Below are positions 11,843 through 23,119 of a stretch of DNA of 64,000 bases, piece by piece. The translations under genes were made by a program, and so were the position numbers. Under the pieces are notes generated by a model that ran no database searches, was not told where the DNA came from, and saw nothing but the letters and a program-made list of their open reading frames with translations. This DNA comes from Lytechinus pictus (lineage: Eukaryota; Echinodermata; Echinoidea; Temnopleuroida; Toxopneustidae). The stretch spans positions 31,672,001 to 31,736,000 of the forward strand of contig NC_087246.1 in NCBI RefSeq assembly GCF_037042905.1, written 5' to 3'. Numbering within the stretch: the first letter of the stretch is position 1; the number at the start of each line of letters is the position of its first letter.

Positions 11843-12430
11843 ATTAAAAGGATGATCCGGGCTGAAAATATTTATATCTAAATAAATAGTTAAATTCACT
11901 GAGCAAAATGCTGAAAATTTCATCAAAATCGGATAACAAATAACGAAGTTTTATCAATATTTTGTGAAAACAGTTATATGCACATCGTCATGAATATTCA
12001 TTAGGTGGGCTGATGTCACATCCCCACTTCCCTTTTCTTATGTTATTACATGAAATCATAAATGTTTCATTTTTTCATACATGTGTAAATGATGTGTCTC
12101 CGTTATGATGAAATAAGTTGCGGCAGTTAATAACTAATGCACTTAATCAGTTGTCAATCCAATTGTTTTAGTTCTTGGTAGAAATTTTTTGAATAAACCT
12201 AATTTCATATAATGAAATACAAAAGAACAAGTGGGAAACGATATCATCAGCCCACCTTATGAATATTCATAAATATATGCCTAGAACTATTTCACCGGCG
12301 AAATGCAAATCTTTAATATTCAATAACTTTGTTATTTGTTATCCGATTTTTATAAAACTTTCAGCATTTTGCTTTGTGAATTTTACTCTATGTATTGATA
12401 GGTAAATATCTCCAGCTGGGACCATCCCTT
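11843..12430. mobile_element. Foldback MITE, ggatgatccgggctgaaa family, copy 1
   Basis: The left end attaaaaggatgatccgggc pairs with the right end ctgggaccatcccttcat. Paired inner words include gaatattcattaggtgggctg against cagcccaccttatgaatattc, and atcggataacaaataac against gttatttgttatccgat. A second, better-preserved copy is at 48917-49507. Confidence 0.85.
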
Positions 12431-12721
12431 CATAGGGTAAACTCTTTGGTAAAAATTGTTTATTTGTAAAAGAAGAAAAGCAAGATCTGCAAAGATATCC
12501 TTTTCTTAATTTCTTTTGATTTTTGGCCTCAGTGCATAGCATTTCTCTATAAATTAGCTAAATCGAAGTCCTGGTTCAAAGATAATTTTAGATGTTTCTC
12601 AGTCTTCTCATGCTCATCTTTTCTCATATTCGTCACATCTTTTCATATTTCCACAATACTTTTACTTGCCTCATACCAGTGCTGGTGCTCACACCCATTA
12701 TTCATATATTCTGTACTCTTA
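12431..12721. other. Short intergenic stretch, nothing recognised
   Basis: About 290 bp, pyrimidine-rich toward its right end; no gene, RNA or repeat terminus recognised. Confidence 0.35.
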
Positions 12722-12940
12722 TGGGGTGTTGCAAGAAACTTGCAATTGATCGCAAGTCAATTTCAGGTCCCAAAATCAATTGAAATTCATGCATTTCATT
12801 GCAAATTTGCAACTGACTGATGGCCTGCTTTTTGCATCAACAAGTATAAATTGATTTGCTTTAGTTTAAATTGATCTATTACTTGTAAATTTGCATTATA
12901 AATTTGCAATTGATCGCAAATATTTTCTTGCAACACCCCA
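12722..12940. mobile_element. TTGCAAGAAA foldback MITE, copy 1 (Harbinger-like by its sister copy)
   Basis: The end ggggtgttgcaagaaa (12723) is mirrored by tttcttgcaacacccc (12924-12939), with repeated gcaaatttgcaa / gcaattgatcgcaa words inside. A second copy at 54599-54818 has a readable 3-bp TTA target duplication, the size class of PIF/Harbinger elements. Here TTA is present only on the left flank. Confidence 0.75.
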
Positions 12941-13570
12941 ACATTAATTTTAAGGCATCTATGAATTTGACATACATCAAGTAACTGAAGCATCACCAGG
13001 CTTAAACATTATAAAATGAATGAATGTAAGTCATTATAATAAGCTTAAGATACAGTACATAAAGCACTCAAGAAACACATGTGCATATAAAATAAAGTGC
13101 TGATGTAACTTTATTGAAGAAAAAATCAACAAAGTACACTGAGATGTGAAGCAAATCTAGTCGTCAATATACTTCATAAAACTCTTAAATTAAGAAAGAA
13201 AAAAGTCATGTTATCTGTATGGGTAACAAATACTCTACTCCACAAAACTATTCAAATAATAGTTTAAATTAAACTCCATATATCTCATACCATAATGAAG
13301 ACCAAACAATTTAGATTAGAAGGCCACACCCCGATGTGTACAAGACAACCTTTTACTTGAGGTAGAGTGGGCCTGTTTCTATAAAATATATGTACATGAA
13401 AGAAAGAGCAATCAAAAGAAACAAACGTACTAGCAAAATGATGCTATATATATCTTGTTAAGGAGAACAAAGCAGCAAAATAAAGCGAAGTATAAAGCAA
13501 ATGAATACTCTGTGAAACTCCTAAAAACAAAACTAGACAAAAGCATTATATATACGACATAAAATTCTTA
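12941..13570. other. AT-rich intergenic DNA, no gene
   Basis: Roughly 630 bp with no recognisable coding segment, RNA gene or repeat terminus. Confidence 0.4.
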
Positions 13571-13579
13571 GAATACAAA

Positions 13580-14537
13580 ACAAGTGGAATGCCTCTGGCC
13601 GTCTCACCTGCATCACGCAATTCAATATAGCAGCAGTGCTGATTTTGAAAACTACTATAACTCGCACAAGATGTTCAGTGATACTTGGTTACTCTTATTT
13701 CCACGTTTTATGAACTAGACCAATACACTTATAGAGATATGATGGCAATTCAACAAATACCCCCAACGTGGCCAAAGTTCTTTGACCTTACATGACCTTT
13801 GATCTTGATCATGTGACCTGAAACTCGCACAGGATGTTCAGTGATACTTGATTACTATTATGTCCAAGTTTTATGAACTAGACCAACACACTTTCAAATT
13901 TATGGCTGTAATTCAACAAATACCCCAATTTGGCCAAAGTTCATTGACCCTAAATGACCTTTGACCTTTATCATGTGACCTGAAACTTGCACAGGATGTT
14001 CAGAAATACTTGATTACTATTATGTCCAAGTTTCATGAATCAGATCCATAAACTTTCAAAGTTATGATGGTAATTCAACAGATACCCCCAATTCGGCCAA
14101 AGTTCATTGACCCTAAATGACCTTTGACCTTGGTCATGTGATGTGAAACTCATGCAGGATGTTCAGTGATACTTGATTAACCTTATGTATAAGTTTCATG
14201 AACTAGGTCCATATATTTTCTAAGTTATGATGACATTTCAAAAACTTAACCTTAGGTTAAGATTTTGATGTTGATTCCCCCAACATGGTCTAAGTTCATT
14301 GACCCTAAATGACCTTTGACCTTGGTCATGTGACATGAAACTCAGGCAGGATGTTCAGTAATACTTGATTAACCTTATGGCCAAGTTTCATGAACTAGGT
14401 CCATATACTTTCTAAGTTATGCTGTCATTTCAAAAACTTAACCTCAGGTTAAGATTTGGTGTTGACGCCGCCGCCGCCGCCGCCGCCGCCGTCGGAAAAG
14501 CGGCGCCTATAGTCTCACTCTGCTATGCAGGTGAGAC
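13580..14537 (+). repeat. GTCTCACCTGCAT dispersed repeat, long copy with tandem ~190-bp modules
   Basis: It starts 'ggaatgcctctggc' + gtctcacctgcatcacgc (13601) and ends gctatgcaggtgagac (14537), giving short inverted termini. Inside are four or so modules, each with 'ggatgttcagtgatacttg', 'aagtttcatgaact', 'aacttt..aaagttatgatgg' and 'gacctttgaccttggtcatg'. A (GCC)n run lies at 14466-14491. Other copies start near 17567, 22087, 23390 and 24316 and, in reverse, at 62090-62560. No protein is encoded. Family class (SINE, Helitron or other) cannot be told from sequence alone. Confidence 0.75.
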
Positions 14538-14932
14538 AAAAACCATATACCTGAGTTATTAAAATACAATAATATGGTAAGTCAACTATATATTGTTGTT
14601 TGTGGGTGGGATTGGGACGCAAAGCCAAATCCTCGACCACTAAGCCAGAACCCAATCCTGATACATTCAGAAACCTGAAATTGTTGATTGCACAAGCATG
14701 AATATCCAAAACATTATGGATCTATATAGCCAAAATAATAACAGTTCCATGTCTTCTGACTCCATAATTACCAGAGGAATACTATATATTGGATACATAC
14801 AAATTTGATCAATAAAACTGTAAAAGAGATATTCTAATAAAAATCTTTTGATTTGAGATCCAACGCGCAATGTTCACTTTCCAACGATGAGCAGCTCGCC
14901 ACCAACAGGAGATAGGTACCAGTGACGCCCTG
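14538..14932. other. Intergenic, no gene recognised
   Basis: AT-rich sequence. An acceptor-like site (tctcttttacag on the minus strand, near 14817) is present, but no credible exon follows. Confidence 0.35.
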
Positions 14933-15185
14933 AAATAGACCGATTTACTAATAAGGTCAAATTTATGGATGTTTCTTCCATCGGGGCCTAGTAACGAGTT
15001 ATTCTATTAACCTGTACCTATTAATCAGACCTGCTATTAATGGTATTTCAATACTTGGAATCCACTTTGCATACATTAGTTGTTGCTATTTTCGGCAAAT
15101 ATCAGGCAAGCTTTCCGGTTGTTAGAAGCAACCTTTGTTAAACTGGTATGCATAAAATTTGAATATGTTAGTAAACCGGTCTATT
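14933..15185. mobile_element. Short inverted-terminal element, aatagaccgatttactaa ends
   Basis: The left end aatagaccgatttactaa is mirrored by ttagtaaaccggtctatt (15168-15185). The ~215-bp interior is non-coding and not strongly palindromic. A small MITE is the simplest reading. Confidence 0.6.
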
Positions 15186-15732
15186 GATCCTTGTTTAATT
15201 CATATAAAATTAGAATGCATATAATTAGAAATGTTTATTTTGCAGGTTTTATTCTTGCTTGCATTCATGTCATGAAATGATCAGCGTGATGTTTTTGTAA
15301 AAAAAATCCTCCAAAAAATAAGAGTGAAAAAATCCTCAAAGTCACAAATGGCTTTTTAGGTATAAAATTAAGCATAACTCCCAGACAGTTTTATGACCAC
15401 TATTTTTTAGTAATCTGAAGACTTTTAATACAAGAACAAAGTCTGAAATAGCAGTAGTGTAATCTGGGCCTACTTGCGTGCAGTATAAAAGACATCACCG
15501 CATTGGTCAGATCATGCTGAGATGACTCGCACTACTGCGTACGGTATTGATAAAAAAGATTCACGTTGCATGTCATGTAAGAGTCATATCAAAATCTTTG
15601 TGAAACACCCCTGACCTTATAGTGTAACCTGACTAAAAGTGTAACATGGCCTGATAATGTAGTCTTGCCTTGTAATGTAACCCAACATTAAAGAGTAACT
15701 AGGTTAAAACTGAAACATGGTCAACGTAACCT

Positions 15733-15955
15733 GGGGGGTGTTTCACAAAGAATTAAGTATGACTTAAATCGCACTTAAATGCCGACGCGTATCTGAAATG
15801 CAACGCGCAATCTAATTCATTAATACGCAATAGTGCGCGTCCTCTTTGCATGATCTGACCAATGTGCAATGCGGTCATGGCTTTTATACCGCGCAAAACT
15901 AGGCATTTAAGTGCAACTCTAAGTCATAATTAAATCTTTGTGAAACACCCCCTGG
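15733..15955. mobile_element. GGGGTGTTTCACAAAG palindromic MITE, copy 1
   Basis: The left end ggggtgtttcacaaagaatt pairs with aaatctttgtgaaacacccc at the right end. Inner arms gcacttaaatgcc / ggcatttaagtgc also pair. The right half of this element (…taaatctttgtgaaacacccc) is also the junction word of every unit in the 18.8-20.6 kb satellite. Confidence 0.75.
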
Positions 15956-16650
15956 CCTATATAATGTAACCTGGAATTAAAAAGTAATCTGGCTTTGATA
16001 GGCTTTAAGTGTGATACCTGTGCTTATTGTGTAACCTGGCCTTATAGTTTAACCTGCAAAGAGTTAACTTCTTAAAACAGTAACCTTGCTTTAAACCTGG
16101 CTTTAAAATGTATCCTGATCTTTTAGTGTAATTTAGGCTGAGTTGCCTGATAGTGTGATACCTGTGCTTATTGTGTAACCTTGCCTTATAATGTAACCTG
16201 CAATTGAAAAGTCAAGTGGCTTCAATAGACCTTTTAAGTGTGATTCATGTGCTTATTGTGTAACCTCTCCTAATAATTTAACCTGCTTTAAAGAGTTACC
16301 TTCTTTAAAGCGTAACCAGGCTTTAGAAGGTATCCTGATCTAAAAGTGTAATCTGGGCCTACTTGCATGCAGTATTAAAGACATCACTGCATTGGTCAGA
16401 TCATGCTGAGAGGACTCGCACTACTGCGTACGGTATTGATAAAAAGATTCATGTTGCATATCATGTAAGAGTCATATTCAAATCTTTGTGAAACACCACT
16501 GACCTTATAGTGTAACCTGACTAAAAGTGTAACATGGCCTGATAATGTAGTCTTGCCTTGTAATGTAACCCAACATTAAATAGTAACTTGGCTTAAAATT
16601 GAAACAACTTATAGTCTAACCTGGCTTTACAATGTAACCAGGGTGGTGTT

Positions 16651-16825
16651 TCACAACGATTTAAGTATGATTTAGGTAGCACTTAAATGCCAACGCAAAT
16701 AGGCAGTAGTGCGCTGCCTCTACTCATGACCTGACCAATGCGGTCATGCCTTTTATATCGCACGTAATGAGGCATTTAAGTGCGACTCTAAGTCATACTT
16801 AAATCTTTGTGAAACACCCCCTGGC
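16651..16825. mobile_element. GGGGTGTTTCACAAAG palindromic MITE, copy 2
   Basis: Same termini and inner arms as the element at 15733-15955 (gtgtttcacaacgatttaag on the left, cttaaatctttgtgaaacac on the right), about 50 bp shorter in the loop. Confidence 0.75.
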
Positions 16826-16833
16826 CTTATATT

Positions 16834-16977
16834 GCATGCGTGAGTAGCAGACAGCATGGTAGTCGGATCGCAAGGTGTGCAGTGTCGAAGCTTAAATCGC
16901 ATGGTAGTCATAAGCCTCGACACCGCACACCTTGCGATCCGACTTTCATGCTATGCTGTCTTTGACTCACGCATGCT
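16834..16977. repeat. Near-perfect 144-bp palindrome
   Basis: Arms of about 60 bp read gcatgcgtgagt…gtcggatcgcaaggtgtgc and, after a ~20-bp loop, gcacaccttgcgatccgac…actcacgcatgc. Pairing is nearly complete, so single-stranded DNA or RNA would form a long hairpin. Words from it (gatcgggtcgtaaggtgtgcg) recur near 17202-17222. Confidence 0.8.
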
Positions 16978-17274
16978 GCGCTTTTTGCCATAGCAACTGA
17001 GAAAATAGCGCTTGCTACGTACAGCGTATGCATGTTGTATATCATATACGCGTCGTGCAACTCTGCTGTCTGATTGGTTGGAAGTTGGATTGAGCCTGCC
17101 GTTCAGTCATAAGGATTTGACATGTCAAATCCTTACGGTTTACCTTGCGACTTGTCTCTGACCGGTCTGCGACTCTCAAGCTGACAAGAGCTGTGACGCC
17201 GGATCGGGTCGTAAGGTGTGCGCTTGCCTTAAAAGACATCACCGCATTGGTCAGATCATGCTGAGAGGATCTAC

Positions 17275-17364
17275 CTTTTCCTCATCTACAAATGGGCGGA
17301 TATCTTTCCATAGGTCCTCTTCCCTCTTCTTGGAAAGTTCCATTGTTGACTTAACTGGGGGCAT
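17275..17364 (-). CDS. Putative 30-codon internal or first coding exon of an unknown gene
   Basis: On the minus strand a pyrimidine-tract acceptor (tactttttcag) ends just before 17364, and a donor (gaaaag|gtagat) follows 17275. The 90 nt between is open in one frame and codes for a hydrophilic, charged segment beginning M-P-P-V-K-S-T-M-E and ending DLWKDIRPFVDEEK. The composition looks coding, unlike the surrounding satellite. The ATG at the exon start could be the initiator if upstream exons are untranslated, or an internal Met. I do not recognise the family and found no neighbouring coding exon to join it to; chance or a decayed exon is possible. Confidence 0.35.
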
Positions 17365-17566
17365 CTGAAAAAGTATTGGGATGTCCGCAGAGTTCATCTA
17401 AAAGATAATTTTTCTTCCTCTGCATCGCTTGCCTTCATGTTCCAGTCATAATGCCTTGTTCCGATAACTTAAATCTGCATGTTGGATGAAAGCAAATGAA
17501 AAGTGTTATAAAAAAAATTACATTGCTTCATGATTTGGAGAGCATATCGAGATTAGAGTAACAAGT

Positions 17567-17884
17567 GGAATGCCTCTGGCGGTCTTACCTGCATCACGCG
17601 ATTCAATATAGCAGCAGTGCTGACTTTGAAAACTACTATAACTCGCACAAGATGTTCAGTGATACTCGGTTACTCTTACGTCCATGTTTTATGAACTAGA
17701 CCAATACACTTACAGAGATATGATGGTAATTCAACAAATATCCCCAACATGGCCAAAGTTCATTGACCTTACATGACCTTTGACCTTGAACATGTGACCT
17801 AAAACTTGCACAGGATGTTCAGTGATACCTGATTACTCTTCTGTCCAAGTTTCATGAGTCAGATCCATAAACTTTCAAAGTTAT
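17567..17884 (+). repeat. GTCTCACCTGCAT dispersed repeat, 5'-part copy
   Basis: It starts 'aatgcctctggcggtcttac' and follows the long copy at 13580 through about two modules, including a perfect TGACCTTTGACCT at 17774-17786. It then joins the 135-bp repeat block without its right terminus. Confidence 0.75.
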
Positions 17885-18093
17885 GATGAAACCAATTCGC
17901 ATACTTAAAGAGCTGTGACCTTAGACCTGCGTACTCCGAATTCAAACTTAGCCTGTATTTTGGTGTCATCTACCTACACACCAAATATTTTAAAAATTCA
18001 TTAGATATTTTTCGAGTTATTGCGTGGAAATCAACTCGCATATTTAATGAGCTGTGACCTTTGACCTGCAAAATTACCCGTGCATTATAATTT

Positions 18094-18225
18094 TGTTCCC
18101 TCGAAATTCTATTTCGTTCCCACGAAATACTATTTCGTTCCCACGCAATATTATTTCGTTCCCACGAAATACACTTTCGTTCCCACAAAATATTATTTCG
18201 TTCCCACGCAATATTATCCCCCCTC
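18094..18225. repeat. 22-bp minisatellite, six copies
   Basis: Units of the form ttcgttcccacgaaatacta repeat about six times with small changes. Several frames stay open through the array only because the unit lacks stops. Confidence 0.9.
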
Positions 18226-18299
18226 TCTCTCCGATCCGCACCGGCCATGTATAACACGTGCAGCATAGCAACATGCTTTGGTATGGTATGCGCTGATGT

Positions 18300-18522
18300 C
18301 TGAGGCTGATGATGATGGGGGTGATGATGATGGGGGTGATGATGATGGGGGTGATGATGATGATGGGGGTGATGATGATGGGGTGATGATGATGGGGGTG
18401 TATAATGATGATGGGGGTGATGATGATGATGGGGGTGATGATGATGGGGGTGATGATGATGATGTGGGTGATGATGATGGGGGTGATGATGATGGGGGTG
18501 ATGATGATGGGGATGATGATTT
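18300..18522. repeat. GATGATGATGGGGGT minisatellite
   Basis: About 13 copies of a 15- or 18-bp unit (gatgatgatgggggt, with or without an extra gat). The Asp/Gly-rich and Ile/Thr/Pro-rich frames across it are repeat artefacts. Confidence 0.95.
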
Positions 18523-18780
18523 GAACAGCGGTCTCCGAATTCAAACTTTGCCTGTATTTTGGTGTCATCTACCTACATACCAAAAAAATTTAATCCATTA
18601 AATATTTTTCGAGTTTTTGCGCGGAAACCAACTCGCATACCTAACGAGCTGTGACCTTTGACCTGCGGACTCCGAATTCAAACTTAGCCTGTATTTTGGT
18701 GTCATCTACCTACACACCAAATATTTTTAAAATTCATTAGATATTTTTCAAGTTATTGCGTGGAAATCAACTCGCATAAC

Positions 18781-20640
18781 CTGTCCTTATAGCTTAACCT
18801 CCTTTAAAGAGTTTAGCTGCTTAAAAGAATAATCTTGCTTTCAGGCGTAAACTGGCTTTTAAAATGAATGCTGATCTTATCTGGGAGAGCTAGCAGTAAA
18901 AAAAGACATCACTGAACTGGTTGGATCATGCCAAGAGGACGCCACTACTGCATACGTGATGTACGACTAATATTTAAATCTTTGTGAAACACCCCCTGAA
19001 GAAACCCGTCTTTGTAGTCTAACCTGGCATTAATAGGCTTTCACGTGTGATACCTGTGCTTATGATGTAACCTGTCTTTATAGCTTAACCTCCTTTAAAG
19101 AGTTTAGCTGCTTAAAAGAATAATCTTGCTTTCAGGTGTAAACTGGCTTTTAAAATGAATGCTGATCTTATCTGGGAGAGCTAGCAGTAAAAAAGACATC
19201 ACTGAATTGGTTGGATCATGCCAAGAGGACGCGCACTACTGCGTACGTGATGTACGACTAATATTTAAATCTTTGTTAAACACCCCCTGAAGAAACCCGT
19301 CTTTGTAGTCTAACCTGGCTTTAATAGGCTTTCACGTTGATACCTGTGCTTATGATGTAACCTGTCCTTATAGCTTAACCTCCTTTAAAGAGTTTAGCTG
19401 CTTAAAAGAATAATTTTGCTTTCAGGTGTAAACTGGCTTTTAAAATGAATGCTGATCTTATCTGGGAGAGCTAGCACTAAAAAAGACATCACTGAACTGG
19501 TTGGATCATGCCGAGAGGACGCGCACTACTGCATACGTGATGTACGACTCATATTTAAATCTTTGTGAAACACCCCCTGAAGAAACCCGTCTTTGTAGTC
19601 TAACCTGGCATTAATAGGCTTTCAAGTGTGATACCCGTGCTTATGACATAACCTGTCCTTATAGCTTAACCTCCTTTAAAGAGTTTAGCTGCTTAAAAGA
19701 ATAATCTTGCTTTCAGGTGTAAACTGGCTTTTAAAATGAATGCTGATCTTATCTGGGAGAGCTAGCAGTAAAAAGACATCACTGAACTGGTTGGATCATG
19801 CCGAGAGGACGCGCACTACTACGTAAGGGATGTACGACTAATATTTAAATCTTTGTGAAACACCCCCCGAAGAAACCCGTCTTTGTAGTCTAACCTGGCT
19901 TTAATAGGCTTTCAAGTGTGATACCCGTGCTTATGATGTAACCTGTCCTTATAGCTTAACCTCCTTTAAAGAATTTAGCTGCTTAAAAGAATAATCTTGC
20001 TTTCAGGTGTAAACTGGCTTTTAAAATGTATGCTGATCTTATCTGGGAGAGCAAGCAGTAAAAAAAGACATCACTGAACTGGTTGGATCATGCCGAGAAG
20101 ACGCGCACTACTGCGTATGTGATGTACGACTTATATTAAAATCTTTGTGAAACACCCCCTGAAGAAACCCGTCTTTGTAGTCTAACCTGGCATTAATAGG
20201 CTTTCAAGTGTGATACCCGTGCTTATGACGTAACCTGTCCTTATAGCTTAACCTCCTTTAAAGAGTTTAGCTGCTTAAAAGAATAATCTTGCTTTCAGGT
20301 GTAAACTGGCCTTTAAAATGAATGCTGATCGTATCTGGGAGAGCTAGCAGTAAAAAAGACATCACTGAATTGGTTGGATGCAGAGAGGACGCGCACTACT
20401 GCGTACATGATGTACAACTAATATCTAAATCTTTGTGAAACACCCCCTGAAGAAACCTGTCCTTGTAGTCTAACCTGGCTTTAATTGGCTTTCAAGCTTA
20501 TGGTGTAACCTGTCCTTATAGCTTAACCTGCTTAAACAGTAAGCTACATAAAAAAGGAACCTTGCTTTCAAGTGTAACCTAGCTTTTAAAATCGTATCCT
20601 AGCTTTTAAAATCGTAACCTAGCTTTTAAAAGCGTATCCT
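18781..20640 (+). repeat. 290-bp satellite array, about six units
   Basis: Units starting 'gaagaaacccgtctttgtag' lie at 18998, 19289, 19579, 19869, 20161 and 20449 (periods 288-292 bp), with partial units at both edges. Each contains 'cctttaaagagtttagctgc', 'gggagagctagcagtaaaaa' and ends 'ctttgtgaaacaccccct', the right half of the MITE at 15733. Units look about 95% alike. No coding frame. Confidence 0.95.
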
Positions 20641-21915
20641 GATCTTATCTGGGCCTAGTAAAAATTGAATCATGCATTGCAACTCACCATTACTCCAAAT
20701 TAAAAGAGGGATTTCTTGTTCAATGCTGCTAAAAAGCAGAGTGCTTGGACTTCTGCCTCCTTCCAGTTTGTCCTTCTTTCTTTATCTCTGCTCACAATCT
20801 GTATGATTTACCTGTAGTATAGGCAAAACCAAACTTTTATAGCTAACAGATTAAGAGTTTCATTTTTTGGGATAAACTACAACAGAACCCCCTTGTGAAA
20901 AAAAATCCTTTATATATTCGTTGATATGGGTATTACTCAGTTTCATTGGCTCTATACAGAACTGTGTAAAAATGAATTGTGTCCATGTGCATCAAATGTC
21001 TTTTTCAAAGGCCACGATCGCAATTTAATATACCTCAAAAATAACATTTTTGTATCCCTTACTAAACGTTTTCCAGATTCATCCACTGCGCAAATTTTTT
21101 GAGCGCATCACTCACTGACTCTTCACTTTTACTTTTTTGGGTGTAGACTTGTAAAAAAAGGTAAATTAACAATCAAAGGACCCTTATTTCAATTTTATCA
21201 TTTTAACCACTCCATTCCCCCTTTTGTTTGTGTAATTTGATAAAGAGAGAAAGGAGGTCTGTATTGCTGTACCACATCATTCAATTCCCGAAGGTAGGCT
21301 TGTATACTTATCAGCATGATTTTTTTTAATCATTTATTTTATCTGCAAGGTATAATTAGGAAATAATTTTGCTGCCCCCAATTGGAAAACACACAGGTTT
21401 TTGTTAGACAAAAAGGCTATTGGATCAATTGGCAATTAGACGAAATGTTGATGAACAAAATGGCTTAGAAAAAATGGCAGATCATGTGGTGGGTGGACGG
21501 GATGGCAGTAGATGATTTGGCACTACTGCTAATTGTATGGTTTAAGTTACATGTAGATCCTATTTGTAAAGTATAATATTCCCAAGCAGTTCAAGGATGG
21601 TTGGGGTGGAGAACAATATTCATGCACCCCTTTCTTTAAATATGAAGATGAAAAATTCATAAATTACCCAACATTAAGAGTAAGTGCCCCCTGAAGAACC
21701 CCATCAAATCTTTCAGTGTAACATGTTATTCAAGTTGAAACAAAGTTTAAGACATACAGCAAGGGTTGTTTGGAAGCAGATTCTTGATATGATGACTTTT
21801 GTGACTTAATGGATGAATAAACTGGAAGAATTAATGGGTTCTTTGGGATGTGGTCTTACTTTGATTTTAAACATCAATGAAAAACTGAGAGGAAATAAGT
21901 TTATCTTGCAATTAC
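20641..21915. other. Unique-looking AT-rich DNA, no gene recognised
   Basis: About 1.3 kb, including short runs of the 'aacctagcttttaaaatcg' word at the left edge (spill-over of the satellite). No protein, RNA or element terminus was recognised. Confidence 0.4.
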
Positions 21916-21976
21916 CTAGTCTAGTCTTAAACTGGTAAAGGGAAAGGAGGCCGAGATCCGGTGATCAGATAAATGC
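21916..21976 (-). other. Putative non-coding minus-strand exon, 61 nt
   Basis: Minus strand: acceptor tgtttttacag precedes 21976, and donor gactag|gtaattg follows 21916. All three frames have stops, so it would be a UTR or lncRNA exon. It sits about 1.1-1.2 kb from two similar small exons (23120-23187 and 24200-24260) and, like the 24.2-kb one, has a GTCTCACCTGCAT repeat just upstream. Only the splice-like borders support it. Confidence 0.25.
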
Positions 21977-22084
21977 CTGTAAAAACACAAAAACAAAATG
22001 TATCAGTGGTTCTAAAACACATAACATACAAATAACAAATAAAAAACAAGACAAAAGAAACTAAAAATAAAAATATCAAGTAAT

Positions 22085-22800
22085 AAAAGTGGAGTGACTC
22101 TGGTAGTCTCCCCTGCATCCACGATACAATATAGCACCAGTGCTGACTTTAAAAACAACTATAAATTCACTATTCACAAAAACACAATGTTCTTATCTTA
22201 ATATACTACTACATTTATTAACCCTTAATGACATTTGACCTTGATCTAGGAACCTACATGTACATGTTAGACTTGTGCAAGATGAGCAATGATACTAGAT
22301 TACCCATATGTCCACATTGCATTAACATTAACAATATCCATAAACTTTATGATGGCAATGAGCTATGATGGTAATTCAATAATTGCCCACAACATGACAA
22401 CAATTTGACACTAAGTGACCTTTTACCTTATTAATGTGACCTGCAGAGCAGGTTCAGTGATACCTGATTACTCTTATGACCAAGTTTCATGAACTACATC
22501 CTTTAACCATAGAGCTATCTCTGTAAGAGCTCCATGCTTTAACTATCAAAGTTATTATGGTAAATCAACAAAGAAATTGACCAATGTTCATTGACCATAG
22601 ACCTTAGTCATGTGATCTGTATCTTGCACAGGATGTTCAGTGATACTTCTTTACTCTTATGTCAATTTTCATGCACCAGTTCCATAAACTTTCAAAGTTG
22701 TGGTGGAAAAAACAACTACCCCCAACATGATTCAAGGTTCATTGACCTTGGTCATGAGACGTTAAACCATGCCTTTCTAATTGCTCTCTGCTGTACAGGC
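22085..22800 (+). repeat. GTCTCACCTGCAT dispersed repeat, diverged copy
   Basis: Starts 'gtggagtgactctggtagtc' and runs through diverged modules (cagtgatacctgattactct, catgaactacatcc, ggatgttcagtgatacttc) to ctctgctgtacaggcaagat near 22806, which resembles the terminus of the long copy. Confidence 0.7.
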
Positions 22801-22898
22801 AAGATAGAAAGACAAAATCAACAAGCCTCATAAAAGAAAGATTGGCATGTTGTCAGTGATCACGGCAGTATTTTTGATTGAGAGTCACTTGCATTATC

Positions 22899-22975
22899 TG
22901 AGTTTAATTATTTCATAGTATATGAATTTAAATAATTATTCGAATTCATACACTATGAAATATATTAAACTCAAA
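22899..22975. repeat. Short AT-rich palindrome
   Basis: gagtttaattatttcatagt (22899) pairs with atttcatagtgt / atatattaaactc at the right end. About 33-bp arms around an AATTCGAATT-like centre. Confidence 0.7.
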
Positions 22976-23119
22976 TACATAAAGAAAATGAAGCTCACAG
23001 ATAATGTTCAAGAAGCCTGGCATGAATGGTCCTGTGAGTTTCAGGGCTGGAGCATCTCATCATTACTTTAGATGTTATAGATGAAAAACTTGAATAAAAT
23101 AAGTTAATTTGGAACTTAC

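Larger units (their letters stand above)
15456..16830. repeat. Diverged tandem region with 'gtaacctggccttata' words and an ~890-bp duplication
   Basis: The block 15456-15720 recurs at 16345-16610 with the same order of words (gtgtaatctgggcctacttg, gacatcaccgcattggtcag, gtgaaacaccnctgacctta). Between and around them, short words of the type 'tgtaacctggccttatagt' repeat every 20-40 bp. Two palindromic inserts sit inside (15733-15955 and 16651-16825). Confidence 0.7.
17885..18780 (+). repeat. ~135-bp tandem repeats interrupted by two minisatellites
   Basis: The words 'actccgaattcaaacttagc', 'ctgtattttggtgtcatcta' and 'gagctgtgacctttgacctg' recur in units near 17885-18068, 18523-18660 and 18661-18778. 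Between the first two copies sit a 22-bp minisatellite (18094-18225) and a GATGATGATGGGGGT array (18300-18522). No gene. Confidence 0.7.

Noticed and set aside
11366-11847. Frames of 60-80 codons on both strands in the foldback arms
   Set aside because: Tandem-unit readings without homology; stop positions follow the ~170-bp period.
18094-18225. Regular 22-bp repeats considered as a CRISPR array
   Set aside because: Head-to-tail units with no unique spacers, in a eukaryotic context; a minisatellite.
18278-18601. Asp/Gly-rich plus-strand frame and overlapping Ile/Thr/Pro-rich minus-strand frame
   Set aside because: Both are direct readings of the GATGATGATGGGGGT minisatellite; the repeat contains no stops in those frames.
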